Source: Actinospineispora spinosispora DSM 44797 (GTDB lineage: Bacteria > Actinomycetota > Actinomycetes > Mycobacteriales > Pseudonocardiaceae). Taken from it: a stretch of DNA of 46,094 bases. Made by a program: the position numbers and the translations under genes. The stretch is taken from the NCBI RefSeq assembly GCF_000429025.1, contig NZ_AUBB01000050.1, positions 1 through 46,094 of the forward strand, written 5' to 3'. Positions 24,406 through 32,856 of this stretch are shown in pieces. The notes under the pieces are model-generated. The model was not told the DNA's origin and did no database searches. It saw only the letters and a list, made by a program, of their open reading frames with translations. Numbering within the stretch: the first letter of the stretch is position 1; every line of letters begins with the position of its first letter.

Positions 24406-25623
24406 GTGCGCCTGGACGACATCGATGTGGTCAGCGGCGCGGCCTACCTAGACGGCCCGCCGCACGAGCAGTTCTCCTACCTGCGCGAGCACGCCCCGGT
24501 GTTCCACCAGCAGGTACCCGACCCGGAGCTGGTAGACGAAGTGTGGGTGCTCACCCGGGCCGCCGAAGTGCGCCAGGTCAGCGAGGACCCGGACACCTTC
24601 AGCTCGAAACCGAATGTGGCGCTGCGAGCCCGGCAAACCGACGCTGGCCTGCGGGCGGCGGCCGGCAACTTCATCAACCAGGACGACCCGCAGCACCGTC
24701 GGCTGCGCTCGATGGTGGCCAAGGCGTTCACCCCGAGGGTGGTGGCGACGTTCACTGAGCACTACCGAGCGCTGACCGCCGACGTCATCGCCAAGGCGCT
24801 GCCCCAGGGCGAGTTCGACTTCGTCACCGAAGTCGCCGCCGAGCTGCCACTGCTCGCTATCTGCGAGCTGCTCGGCGCACCCATCTCCGACCGGAGCCGA
24901 ATCTTTCGCTGGACCAACGCCATCCTGGGCTCCGATGACCCGGAATACGGCGGCGGGCTGGAGGAAGCCGGCCGGGCCATCGCGGAGCTCGGCCGCTACG
25001 CGCTCGAGTTGGCCGACGCCAAGCGCGCCGCACCGGGCGACGACATCGTCTCCGCGTTGGCCACCGCCCCACCCGGGCAGCGGCTCAGCGACCCCGAATA
25101 CGAGGGGTTCATCCTGCTGCTGTTGCTCGCCGGCAACGAGACCACCCGCAACAACATCTCGCACGGCATCGTGGCGCTCACCGGGCACCCGGAGCAGCTC
25201 ACCACGCTGCGCGCCGACCCCGAGCGCCTGAACGCCACAGTCGAGGAGATCACCCGCTGGGCCAGCCCAGTAAACTTCATGTCCCGCACCGCCACCCGGG
25301 ACACCGAGCTGGGCGGCCAGCGGATCCGGGTCGGCGACCGGGTCGCTATGTTCTACTCCTCGGCCAACCGTGATCCGGCAATGTTCCCTGGCGGCGAAGT
25401 GTTCGACATCGGCCACCGCTACGACCGGCACCTTGCGTTCGGGATCGGCCGGCACTTCTGCCTCGGCGCGCACCTGGCCCGGGTGGAAACCCGCGCGGTG
25501 CTGGCTGAGCTGATGGCCACAACCGATGACATCCGGGTCACCGGCCCGGTGATCCGCCAGCAGTCCAGCTTCCTCAACGGCATCAAGCACCTGCCGGTGG
25601 CCGTCACCCCACGGACAGAGTGA
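24406..25623 (+). CDS. Cytochrome P450 monooxygenase
   Basis: A 405-residue soluble bacterial P450. C-helix INQDDPQHRRLRSMVAKAFT at about residues 90-110. I-helix LLLLLAGNETTRNNISHG at about 236 (A-G-x-E-T oxygen-activation motif). K-helix ExxR in VEEITRWASPVNF at about 282. Heme loop LAFGIGRHFCLGAHLARVE at about 345-362 with the Cys ligand in position. The sequence resembles the CYP125/142/124-type group that hydroxylates steroid or branched aliphatic side chains, but the substrate is not deducible. It starts at GTG 24406. No ferredoxin or reductase is adjacent, so redox partners come from elsewhere. Confidence 0.93.
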   Translation: MRLDDIDVVSGAAYLDGPPHEQFSYLREHAPVFHQQVPDPELVDEVWVLTRAAEVRQVSEDPDTFSSKPNVALRARQTDAGLRAAAGNFINQDDPQHRRLRSMVAKAFTPRVVATFTEHYRALTADVIAKALPQGEFDFVTEVAAELPLLAICELLGAPISDRSRIFRWTNAILGSDDPEYGGGLEEAGRAIAELGRYALELADAKRAAPGDDIVSALATAPPGQRLSDPEYEGFILLLLLAGNETTRNNISHGIVALTGHPEQLTTLRADPERLNATVEEITRWASPVNFMSRTATRDTELGGQRIRVGDRVAMFYSSANRDPAMFPGGEVFDIGHRYDRHLAFGIGRHFCLGAHLARVETRAVLAELMATTDDIRVTGPVIRQQSSFLNGIKHLPVAVTPRTE

Positions 25624-25875
25624 ACACCGCCCGGCCGGGGACACCCCCGGCCCAACGCGGCCAGTGCGCACCGTGCAGGCCAGCACCACGAGGCAGGCCG
25701 CGCCCCGCACCAGCCGGACACCCCGGTCTTGCGCTCACACTGCCAAGCAAGCAACCGGCCAAGCGCGGGCGCTGGAAGACCTTCACGGTGGGGCGTCAGA
25801 CGTCAGCAGCAGCTTTCGCCACCAGCGCACATCGGACGCTGTGTCGGCGACAACGCAGACTAGTGGTTCCGATCC
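25624..25875. other. Intergenic, no gene recognised
   Basis: About 250 bp between the P450 stop and the small hypothetical gene on the opposite strand. Open frames here are short and of Pro/Arg/Ala composition with no family resemblance. Confidence 0.4.
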
Positions 25876-26229
25876 TTAGTTCGTCGGGGGTCTGAGGTCG
25901 TGCCAAGCGGTGGGATCGTTGAGGTAGAGGCCGCAGGCGAGGTCTAGAGCGTCCTGGCAGGTTCCAAAGGGCAGCCCGCTGGGGAAGATCGATTCCTGGT
26001 AGTCGTCGTGGTCGGCTCGGTAGATCACTACCTGCCAGTCGTGGGCGGAACCGACGTAGCGCAGCCGACAGAGCCGCAACGTCGCTGTGTCGGTGGTGGC
26101 CTCGACGTAGGTGAACACTCCGCAGTGGAGCATCGTCAACGTGGTGATCTGCGGCCAACGTTCACGAGCGCGAGCGGCTATCCGCTGTCGCACTGAGTTC
26201 TTGGTCGACTCGGGGAACGTAGTCGCCAC
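25876..26229 (-). CDS. Conserved hypothetical protein of actinomycetes
   Basis: A 117-residue protein: MATTFPESTKNSVRQRIAAR, ARERWPQITTLTMLHCGVFT, LCRLRYVGSAHDWQVVIYRA, LPFGTCQDALDLACGLYLND. A family of this shape (basic helical N-terminus, then a small alpha/beta domain ending in ALDxACGLYLND) is widespread in Nocardia and Rhodococcus near mobile elements, and its function is unknown. The frame looks complete. It points away from the IS630 remnant that starts about 140 bp upstream. Confidence 0.7.
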   Translation of the reverse strand: MATTFPESTKNSVRQRIAARARERWPQITTLTMLHCGVFTYVEATTDTATLRLCRLRYVGSAHDWQVVIYRADHDDYQESIFPSGLPFGTCQDALDLACGLYLNDPTAWHDLRPPTN

Positions 26230-26369
26230 GAGGTCATCGTGACAGTCCCGTTCATCGTGGCTGAGCTGTTGGGCTCCGCGATGTCACCGTTCGTCACCTA
26301 GATGGGTGACCACGGCGTGTCACAGCGCGTCGGTCATGGTTGTGGGCGGAGAACGCCGCTGTGCCCGTC

Positions 26370-27440
26370 GCCAGGTCCTTGCTCACCGTGCCCGAGGAAG
26401 AGGTGTTGATCACCCGGGCGCGCACCGGCCGCACCGAGCATCGTGACCGAGTCCGTCCGGACCGTTCTCGCCGCCGCGGCCGGTGAGTCCAATGCCGGCA
26501 TCGCCGCGCGGCTCGGGCTCTGTGTCGACACCGTCCGTAGATAGCGCTGCCGGTTCGCCATCGCGGGCCTGGAGGGTTTGATCGATCGTCCTCGGTCTGG
26601 ACGGCCACGACGGTTCACCGCCGTGCAGGTCGCCGCGATCACCGCGCCGGCCTGTACCCTGCTCGCCGAGACCGGGAACCCGCTCTCGCGCTGGAGCAGC
26701 GCCGAACTGGCCGCCGAAGCCGTCACCCGCAGAGTCGTCGAGGCGATCTCGCCGTCCACGGTGCGCCGCTGGCTCAGGCGCACGGCGATCAAACCGTGGC
26801 AGCACCGCTCCTGGGTCTTTCCTCGTGACCCTGACTTCGAGGCCAAGGTCGGCCGTGTCCTGGACCTCTACGCCCGCACCTGGCAGGGCGCCGAGCTGGG
26901 CCCGGACGACTATGTGATCAGCGCCGATGAGAAGTCCCAGCTCCAAGCGCTGCGCCGGCGCCACCCCCGGACGGGCTACTGGACCGGGCCACCCCCGCCA
27001 CGTCGAGTTCGAGTACGTGCGCGGCGGAACCCTGACCTACTTCGCCGCCTACGACGTCCATCAGACACGGGTGATGGGCACCATCGCCCCAAGACGGGGA
27101 TCAGGCCGTTCACCGAGCTGGTCGCACACGTCATGGCCGTCGAGCCCTACGCCTCAGCGCGGCGGGTGTCTGGGTCGTGGACAACGGTTCCAGCCACCGC
27201 GGACAGGCCTCGATCGACCGCATGAACGCAGCCTGGCCCACCACGACCCTGGTGCACCTACCGATCCACGCATCCTGGCTCAACCAGGTCGAGATCTACT
27301 TCTCAGTCTCGCAACGCAAAGCCATCAGCCCGATCGATTTCGCCGATCTCGACGCCCTCGCCGACCGAATCCTGGCCTCCCAGCACAGGATGTCCAGCAT
27401 GTCGTCGAACGGCCCGAACACGCGTCCTCCGCATCGACAT
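26370..27440 (+). pseudogene. IS630-family transposase, frameshifted and with a stop
   Basis: Successive pieces: AAAGESNAGIAARLGLCVDT-like HTH, with a TAG in place of the RRW codon at about 26540. Then FAIAGLEGLIDRPRSGRPRR, DDYVISADEKSQLQALRRRH (first catalytic Asp in the ISADEK motif), FEYVRGGTLTYFAAYDVHQT, GIRPFTELVAHVMAVEP, DNGSSHRGQASIDRMN (second Asp) and HASWLNQVEIYFSVSQRKAI (final Glu). All DDE residues are present, but one stop and at least three frameshifts inactivate it. Terminal inverted repeats were not identified with confidence. Confidence 0.85.
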
Positions 27441-27477
27441 TTGCCCACCTCGATCGGTGCGCATACACTTACCGTTC

Positions 27478-27813
27478 GTGGAGGGTTACGGAGACACGGG
27501 TTTGGGTCTGCTCGGTGACCCGACCCGCCGCGCGATCTTCCAACTGCTCGCCCGCAGACCCTGCTCGGTGCAGGAGCTCGCCGACCAGCTGCCGATAAGC
27601 CGGCCCGCGGTGTCACAACATCTGCGGGTACTCAAGGATGGCGGGCTCGTTGTGAGCCACGCCGAGGGCGCCCGCCGCATCTATCACCTCAACCCCCAGG
27701 GCCTGACCGCGCTGCGTGCCTGGCTCGACTCCGTCTGGGGTGATGCTTTGACCAGTTTTCACAAGGCCGCCGAAGCCGCGGCCAGCTCCGACCCCGAACA
27801 GGAGACCCCATGA
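27478..27813 (+). CDS. ArsR-family regulator of the SRPBCC operon
   Basis: A winged-helix protein of 111 residues: LGLLGDPTRRAIFQLLARRP, VQELADQLPISRPAVSQHLR, VLKDGGLVVSHAEGARRIYH and ALRAWLDSVWGDALTSFHK. No metal-binding Cys box is present. This is the ArsR type that pairs with AHSA1/SRPBCC genes. The frame opens at GTG 27457, but the paralogue at 43890-44243 aligns from GTG 27478, so that start is used. It overlaps the next gene by 4 bp (ATGA). Likely autoregulatory. Confidence 0.88.
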   Translation: MEGYGDTGLGLLGDPTRRAIFQLLARRPCSVQELADQLPISRPAVSQHLRVLKDGGLVVSHAEGARRIYHLNPQGLTALRAWLDSVWGDALTSFHKAAEAAASSDPEQETP

Positions 27814-28292
27814 CCACGACAGCCCCAATTCCGCCGATCACCGGGACGGTGACCGTCGGCCTGCCGGTCGAGCAGGCGTTCCGCGTGTTCACCGCGTCGT
27901 TCGACACCTGGTGGCCGCACGAGTACCACATCGGCCAGTCCGAAGTGGCCGAGGTGATACCGGAACCCCGCGGGGGCGGACGTTGGTTCGAGCGTGGAGT
28001 CGACGGCACCGAACGCGACTGGGGTCGGGTGTTGGCCTGGGAGCCGCCACACCGGCTGCTGTTCACCTGGCAGATCAACGGGATGATGACGTTCGACCCG
28101 GACCCTGCTCACGCCAGCGAGATCGAGGCCCGGTTCATCCCGGACGGGTCCGAGCAGTCGATCGTCGAGGTCAAACATCGCCACTTCGACCGCCTAATCG
28201 GCGGCGAGGCCGTCCGCACCATGATCCAGGGCGGCGGCGGATGGGTGCAGCTGCTCGACGGCTACACCAAGACCGTGGCGAACCAGCCGTGA
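27810..28292 (+). CDS. SRPBCC (AHSA1-like) domain protein
   Basis: A 160-residue START/SRPBCC ligand-binding fold: VGLPVEQAFRVFTASFDTWW, VAEVIPEPRGGGRWFERGVD, VLAWEPPHRLLFTWQINGMM, HASEIEARFIPDGSEQSIVE and GGGGWVQLLDGYTKTV. These proteins bind hydrophobic ligands in a deep cavity; no catalytic role can be claimed. It is the second gene of the ArsR operon, overlapping both neighbours by 4 bp (ATGA and GTGA). A paralogue of about two-thirds identity lies at 43411-43893 with its own ArsR. Confidence 0.9.
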   Translation: MTTTAPIPPITGTVTVGLPVEQAFRVFTASFDTWWPHEYHIGQSEVAEVIPEPRGGGRWFERGVDGTERDWGRVLAWEPPHRLLFTWQINGMMTFDPDPAHASEIEARFIPDGSEQSIVEVKHRHFDRLIGGEAVRTMIQGGGGWVQLLDGYTKTVANQP

Positions 28293-28927
28293 GCACCGAC
28301 TTGGATGCCATGAGCTTGGCCAGTGACGAACGGGCAGATCTCGCCGATCTGCTCGCCACCCTGACCCCGGACCAGTGGGATACACCGTCGCTGTGCACCC
28401 GGTGGAGCGTCCGCGACGTGGTCGCGCACATGTTCAGCTACGAGGAACTCAGCACCGCCGGTCTCGTGCGCCGCTTCATCACTGGCGGACTACTACCCGA
28501 CCGGGTCAACGCCGCCGGCGTGGCCGCCTACCAGAAACACAGCACCGACGAGCTGCTCACGCTGGTGCGCGATCACCTCCGACCACGCGGACTGACCGCC
28601 GGATTCGGCGGCCGGATCGCACTCACCGACGGACTCATCCACCACCAGGACATCCGCCGCCCACTCGGCCTGCCCCGCGACATCCCCGACGAACGCATGC
28701 GGGTCGTCCTCGACTTCGCCAGCACCGCACCCACCATCGGCGCCGCGAAGCGCATCCGAGGTCTCACCCTGGTCGCGACCGACCTGGATTGGACAAAAGG
28801 GACCGGACCCCTCGTCAAAGGCCCGGCCGAAGCCCTCGTCATGGCGGCCATGGCCGGCCGCCACGGCCTCACCCACGAACTGTCCGGCCCCGGCAACGAC
28901 ACCCTCACCAGCCGAATCGAACACTGA
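28289..28927 (+). CDS. Maleylpyruvate isomerase family mycothiol-dependent enzyme
   Basis: A 212-residue DinB-fold protein of the TIGR03083 group: LADLLATLTPDQWDTPSLCT, RWSVRDVVAHMFSYEEL (the VVAHM His is a metal ligand), GFGGRIALTDGLIHHQDIRR (two further His) and the C-terminal AMAGRHGLTHELSGPG. Family members use mycothiol with a Zn-bound active site. The start is GTG 28289, overlapping the SRPBCC stop (GTGA), so it is translationally coupled. The arsR-SRPBCC copy at 43.4-44.2 kb lacks this third gene. The reaction is unknown. Confidence 0.88.
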   Translation: MSTDLDAMSLASDERADLADLLATLTPDQWDTPSLCTRWSVRDVVAHMFSYEELSTAGLVRRFITGGLLPDRVNAAGVAAYQKHSTDELLTLVRDHLRPRGLTAGFGGRIALTDGLIHHQDIRRPLGLPRDIPDERMRVVLDFASTAPTIGAAKRIRGLTLVATDLDWTKGTGPLVKGPAEALVMAAMAGRHGLTHELSGPGNDTLTSRIEH

Positions 28928-29119
28928 CCGACATCATGGCTATGTTCGGGGAACCGACCGCAGATGTTCGCGGGTTTTGACCGCGCTCGGCGTGTCGGTT
29001 CCATGATCATGTGTGTGGGAAGCGACCGCGCTTGATCAGTTCCGAGGGTCGCGGCGTCGCACCGATGCTCGGCTGCGGTCGCCTTCCTCAGCGGCGGTGA
29101 TCGTGGCCGTCGCTCGTCG
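28928..29119. other. Short gene-free segment
   Basis: About 190 bp between the mycothiol enzyme gene and the intron maturase relic. No open frame with family resemblance was seen. Confidence 0.4.
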
Positions 29120-29590
29120 CTGGTCAGTCGGTAGCCGGAGCGTGCGTGCCACTTTTCATGGCACACGTCTCAAGCAAGCCACGAGGGCGTGCAGGGTTGA
29201 TGTGCTGTCGTCCTGCGTGTACCAGGCGGGTTTGATCACCGTCCGAGGTGCCGGGTCGCCCGGGGCGTCCGTGGTGCACGAGGTAATCGTGCTGGATGGC
29301 TTGCGGGTGACCGCCAGCCACCAGTTCTCCCACTGCTGGGGCGAGCCGGGTGGCTGGTCGGCGCTGAGCACGGGAACCCCTCAGAGCGGGCAGCGGCTGT
29401 CCTGCCGGTCGATCAGGTGCAGCGTGTAGCTGTCCAACGGGGTTTGATGCGTCGCCGCCGCGTGGCCCAGTGGTCGACCAAGGCAGGATCGTCAGGAGAC
29501 GGTGTGCCCTTGACCGTCTGATGTCGGACGATGTTGAGCCGGGCGATGACCGCCCTCGCCTTCGAGCCGCGCACTTGTGCGCACCTAGGT
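29120..29590 (-). pseudogene. Group II intron reverse transcriptase/maturase, C-terminal remnant
   Basis: Minus-strand pieces read NIVRHQTVKGTPSPDDPALV, DHWATRRRRIKP, LDSYTLHLIDRQDSRCPL, a TGA in place of a Cys or similar codon, LSADQPPGSPQQWENWWLAV, then YLVHHGRPGRPGTSDGDQTR and RPRGLLETCAMKSGTHAP. This is the D/HNH-like C-terminal region of bacterial group II intron maturases (the RCPLC zinc motif and the ADxxPxSPQEWExW and ARPRGLLEP blocks). The RT domain is gone. At least one stop and two frameshifts are present. Confidence 0.75.
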
Positions 29591-29769
29591 TGCGAGCCGG
29601 TTCCGGAGGCGCCTGATACGCGCCTTGCTCGGTTTGATCAGCAGTTTGCCTTGATAGCGGCGAAGGCTGAACCCCCCAGGAAATCGAACCTGCCCTGTTA
29701 ACTGAACTAACTGCGGAGTTGCCCTGGTACCGGACGGCGCCTGGGAGAGGCCCGCTAGCTTGCTCGCGT

Positions 29770-30270
29770 GATCGTTGATGGCGGTGCTGGGCGGGATCTA
29801 CGAGTTCCATCTCGAGGCCGGGACCGGGCCGAACGTGAACCCGTTCCCGCTGGATCGGTCTCGGCGCTCGGGGCGGGCGAACGCCCATCACAACCCGATG
29901 AACGAGTTCCGTGCGGATCGGCGGGCCGCTACCGGCCGCGGGTTCCACGGCGTGTTACGCGTGGGTCCCGGATGAGAAGTTTGACGAGGTGTTCGCGGCG
30001 CTGCGCTCGGATCGGGACCGGGCGTTGGTCGCGTTCTGGGTGTCAGCCGGGGTGCGCGCCTCGGAGCTGCTCGGAATGCGGGTCTGTGACGCGGATCCGG
30101 GCCAGCAAGTCATCACCGTGGTGCGCAACGGAACCAGGGCCGTGCAGCAGGTTCCGGCGTCGCCGGACGCGTTCGTGCACCTGCGGATCCATCAGTAATC
30201 GATGCGAGGCCTGGTGCCGGCCGGGCGCACCCAGTCACTGTGGTGGACGCTGCGACGTCCTGGCTCCCTC
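29770..30270 (+). pseudogene. Tyrosine recombinase, middle part with frameshifts and a stop
   Basis: Pieces read VLGGIYEFHLEAGTGPNVNP, FPLDRSRRSGRANAHHNPMN, then in another frame VPDEKFDEVFAALRSDRDRA, LVAFWVSAGVRASELLGMRV (catalytic Arg in the RASELLG motif) and QQVPASPDAFVHLRIHQ. A TAA at 30196-30198 interrupts it, followed by MRGLVPAGRTQSLWWTLRRP. The second half of the catalytic domain (HxxR, Tyr) is missing beyond 30270. It matches the recombinase type whose N-terminus lies at 4726-4952. Confidence 0.8.
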
Positions 30271-30333
30271 TTGTGCCTGACCACCGCCGTGGACTATTCC
30301 GACATGGCCGATGACGCAGGAGGCATCGGCGGT

Positions 30334-30636
30334 ATGGACATGTACGTCGCGTCGATCAGCGAGGGCGTGGCGTGCCTCGCCGGGAAAGCAGCGACCCAAG
30401 CACTCCGCGACATCGTGGTGGCCAACGCGACCATGCTCGTCAAAAGCACGATATTGGACGCGTCCACCGCCATCAGCGACCTGGACAGCTACCTCAAGAC
30501 CGCCGGTGGCCCGCCGACACGGCGAAGTCATCCAGGCACGCCTGTGGGACGGCGCTGTCGTGTCTGCGTTCCGCTTGGTGCTCAACTCACCCGGCTGCCG
30601 CTACATGGCCGACGAGCTCGGGACCCCTCCCGGCGT
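30334..30636 (+). pseudogene. Unidentified fragment with one frameshift
   Basis: The frame from ATG 30334 reads MDMYVASISEGVACLAGKAA, TQALRDIVVANATMLVKSTI and LDASTAISDLDSYLKTAGG. After a frameshift near 30517 it continues in another frame as HGEVIQARLWDGAVVSAFRL and NSPGCRYMADELGTPPG. Composition is coding-like and helical in the first half. I do not recognise the family. It lies between recombinase and plasmid-type (DUF3560) remnants. Confidence 0.3.
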
Positions 30637-30639
30637 CGA

Positions 30640-31117
30640 CAACTGCGACAAGATCAGACGCGGCCCCAGACATCCGTGCTGCCGCACTCGTCGAGGTTAC
30701 GACCCACCCTGCGTCGCTCGGTCTCCAGCCGTTCGAGGCGGCGCGCGACCCGTCCCAGCGACTAGCGACGGTCCATGTGCCCGGCCGCCGAGGCCGCACC
30801 ATCAGCGGCCCGCTCAGCCTCCCGACCTTTAGCTCCACCGCCTTGTGCATGTGGCCATCCATCCGCGCCAACACACGCCGGTGACCCCGCTCGGAATAGT
30901 GCCACACCAGGATCGGCTGGCCCCTCGGGATGTACTCGGAGATCGCGTCCGCGGCGTTGTACCGGGCGTCGGCCTCGACCTTCTTCCGCTCGGCCCTCTT
31001 GTTCAGAACCTCGGCGCGCTCATCCATACGCCCGGCACGGTCGACCTCAGCCTCATCCATCGCGCGAGGCGTCGCGTCCACCCGCACCTCGACGTCAAAC
31101 CCGGCTTGCGGCCGCAT
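30640..31117 (-). pseudogene. DUF3560 plasmid-type protein, internal fragment
   Basis: Reads RPQAGFDVEVRVDATPRAMD, RMDERAEVLNKRAERKKVEA, DAISEYIPRGQPILVWHYSE and RGHRRVLARMDGHMHKAVEL. It then shifts frame to GREAERAADGAASAAGHMDR, a stop, and LERLETERRRVGRNLDE. DUF3560 proteins are about 350-400 residues, rich in Arg/Glu/Ala helices, and occur on actinobacterial plasmids and conjugative elements. The N-terminal 60 residues are replaced by TniA-like sequence at about 31112, and the C-terminus is lost. Confidence 0.75.
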
Positions 31118-31330
31118 CGGGATTCCGCCCGATCAGTACTTCCACCACGTGGCCCTCCCACCATCGCGCCTGAGTCGCAACGTGCTCGGGCAGCCCGTCG
31201 AGACTGCGCAACGGCGGCCTCTCCGCCCCGGATACCACCGCCAGGATCGGATCGGCCAGCAGCACCGCCAACTCGACCGACGACGCCACTCCTGACACGT
31301 CGATGAGGCCGACGCCATCGCCGGACAACG
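31110..31330 (-). pseudogene. TniA/Mu-type transposase N-terminal scrap
   Basis: Minus-strand frame VGLIDVSGVASSVELAVLLA, then PILAVVSGAERPPLRSLDGL and PEHVATQARWWEGHVVEVLI. The last segment (L-P-x-x-V-x-x-Q-A-R-W-W-E-x-H-V-V-E-V-L-T-G) marks the N-terminal domain of the large Mu/TniA-like DDE transposases of Streptomyces and Nocardia. The catalytic core is absent. Just upstream (31347-31410) are spaced TGGC(C/T)C-type units that look like a terminal repeat array. Confidence 0.55.
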
Positions 31331-31346
31331 CGGCGACGGCGTATGT

Positions 31347-31410
31347 CCAAGTGGCTCTGGCGGTCTGAAATGGCCCCAGTAGAGCGGCTCGAAGTGGCCC
31401 TACCCCGGGG
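31347..31410. repeat. Possible transposon end with spaced TGGCC-type units
   Basis: GTGGCTCTGG, AATGGCCCCA and AGTGGCCCTA occur about 22 bp apart, in front of the TniA-like fragment. Regularly spaced short direct repeats of this kind are found at the ends of Mu/Tn7-like and IS21-like elements. The opposite end was not found. Confidence 0.3.
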
Positions 31411-31555
31411 AAGACCTGCTCCCGGCAGCCAGCACGCACTGTAACCAGCGTCGTAGGTCACCGCTTCGCGGCATGAGAGTGCATGGAGTCTGGCGGTCGT
31501 GTGCTCACGGAGGCGCGCACAATCGGCCGGAACGACATCGCCCGGCCGCAGGGAC

Positions 31556-32152
31556 CTACCGGACGCGCTGCCTGCGCAGTACGGCTTTGGCCAGCTCGGC
31601 GGGCGTGCCCGTGGTGCTGTCGACGGTCATGTCGTAGGTGGTGCCGTGGTGGTGAACCAGGCGGTAGTGGCCTCGTGCGAGCCCGTTCGGATTGCGCCGG
31701 TCGCGTTCCCGCCGCTCGGCGACCGCGAGCGGGCACGTGACGCACACCAGCAGCACTTCCAGACCCGACAACGCGTCCATCCACTGCGGCAGCAGATCCG
31801 GGGTCAGCAGCAACTCGTCGATAACCAGCTCGTCACCTCCGTGCGCGAACGCGGCGGCCGCGATCTGGGCCGACCGCAGCATCCGACGTCCGACTTCGCC
31901 GTAGCGGATGACCACCGACGGGTACCCGTCCGCATCATCGCCGGTGCGGTCATACCAGAAACCGTCACGGCTGAGCGGGCCGTCGCGTCCCCCACCCCAA
32001 TTCGGCGGCACCAAGCTGAACAGAATGTCGACACCCCAGTAGACGAACGGGATGTCGCTTTCATCCTGGATGGCTCGGGCCAGGGCAGTCTTGCCCGCAC
32101 TCGACGTCCCGTTGAGGAAGATCACCCGACCGGGACGGCCACGACTTCGCAT
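31556..32152 (-). CDS. Chloramphenicol phosphotransferase-like P-loop kinase
   Basis: A 198-residue protein. Walker A GRVIFLNGTSSAGKTALARA is at residues 8-27. IPFVYWGVDILFSLVPPNW follows, with the catalytic-type Asp in GVD. Then come GGDELVIDELLLTPDLLP (Walker B-like) and VTCPLAVAERRERDRRNP, the lid with Arg residues. This is the layout of chloramphenicol 3-O-phosphotransferase (CPT), which inactivates the drug in its Streptomyces producer. Related proteins phosphorylate other small hydroxyl compounds, so drug resistance is a possibility, not a fact. The frame looks intact. It lies 9 bp from a decayed XRE regulator on the same strand. Confidence 0.85.
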   Translation of the reverse strand: MRSRGRPGRVIFLNGTSSAGKTALARAIQDESDIPFVYWGVDILFSLVPPNWGGGRDGPLSRDGFWYDRTGDDADGYPSVVIRYGEVGRRMLRSAQIAAAAFAHGGDELVIDELLLTPDLLPQWMDALSGLEVLLVCVTCPLAVAERRERDRRNPNGLARGHYRLVHHHGTTYDMTVDSTTGTPAELAKAVLRRQRVR

Positions 32153-32161
32153 CCGGCGACG

Positions 32162-32740
32162 TTATCTGGTCAGCATGGCGTCCAGAGACCCGCCGTGCCG
32201 GTCTCCCTTGCACGACGGCCCGCGCTCGGCAGCAACCCAGGAAAGATCCACCGCGCCGAGGTTCTTGGTCAACAGGGCAGTCACCTGCATCGCCTGACCG
32301 AGACTACGCAAAGCCTCCGGCCTGTCGTCGCCGCCATCGACGGCGACGGCGCGCAGGTCTGTGATCAGACTGGGCAGGGCGCGGCCGTCCTCGATATATC
32401 GACAGGCCTGGCGCCATTTGGCGAGTTTCGCGGTTTCGGCACTCGAGTCATCGATTGATTGGCTTGTCGATCCTGTGGACTCGTCGAGGTTTGTCGCCAA
32501 GAGCGAGTACCGAATCTCCGGAATGGTGCTGTGCGCCTTGCTGTCGACGTGGTCGCTCAGATGTAGTCGCCGCCGAGGTCCACGACGCTGACAGTGTGGG
32601 GCGCTGGCGATCGCTGACGGTGAGGAGCGGCGTTCGACCGCTACGTGACCGTTTTCGATCTTCGACAAGTAGCCCTTGGTGAGGTTGGCCTCGACGCGAG
32701 GTATTCGAGCGCTACTTACGACGCGCAGCATTAGTGCCAT
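32162..32740 (-). pseudogene. XRE-family regulator, N-terminal and middle part, decayed
   Basis: The frame has a partial HTH (ANLTKGYLSKIENGHVAVER) without its first helices. An out-of-frame stretch follows (32560-32600, where another frame gives IASAPHTVSVVDLGGDYI). The helical middle is well kept: STIPEIRYSLLATNLDESTG, ETAKLAKWRQACRYIEDGRA, ITDLRAVAVDGGDDRPEALR and LLTKNLGAVDLSWVAAERG. The C-terminal YGMLHLMAAL half is missing and is represented by a fragment of the same family at 13384-13683. The chain ends where the CPT-like gene region begins. Confidence 0.65.
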
Positions 32741-32856
32741 CTCGCTGCCGCGCGGGGCACCAGGTACGGTCGCACGCAGAAACGAATGCGACAGGAACGC
32801 TGGTGGCCGCCGGAGGAACCCGGCCGCACTCGACGGACGCGATCAGGTCTGAGGGT

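Noticed and set aside
24448..25710. 420-codon minus-strand frame across the P450 gene
   Set aside because: Antisense shadow of the P450 coding sequence; repetitive Val/Gly/Asp/Gln-rich composition and no domain.
29672..29722. Minus-strand sequence resembling a tRNA T-arm (GGTTCGATT) and a D-arm-like TAGTTCAGTTAA close to the recombinase remnant
   Set aside because: No complete cloverleaf: the anticodon arm and 5' acceptor strand are absent and the T-loop would have eight bases. It is not enough to call a tRNA or an attachment site.
31499..32458. 319-codon plus-strand frame over the CPT-like kinase gene
   Set aside because: Shadow of the kinase and XRE relic on the minus strand.
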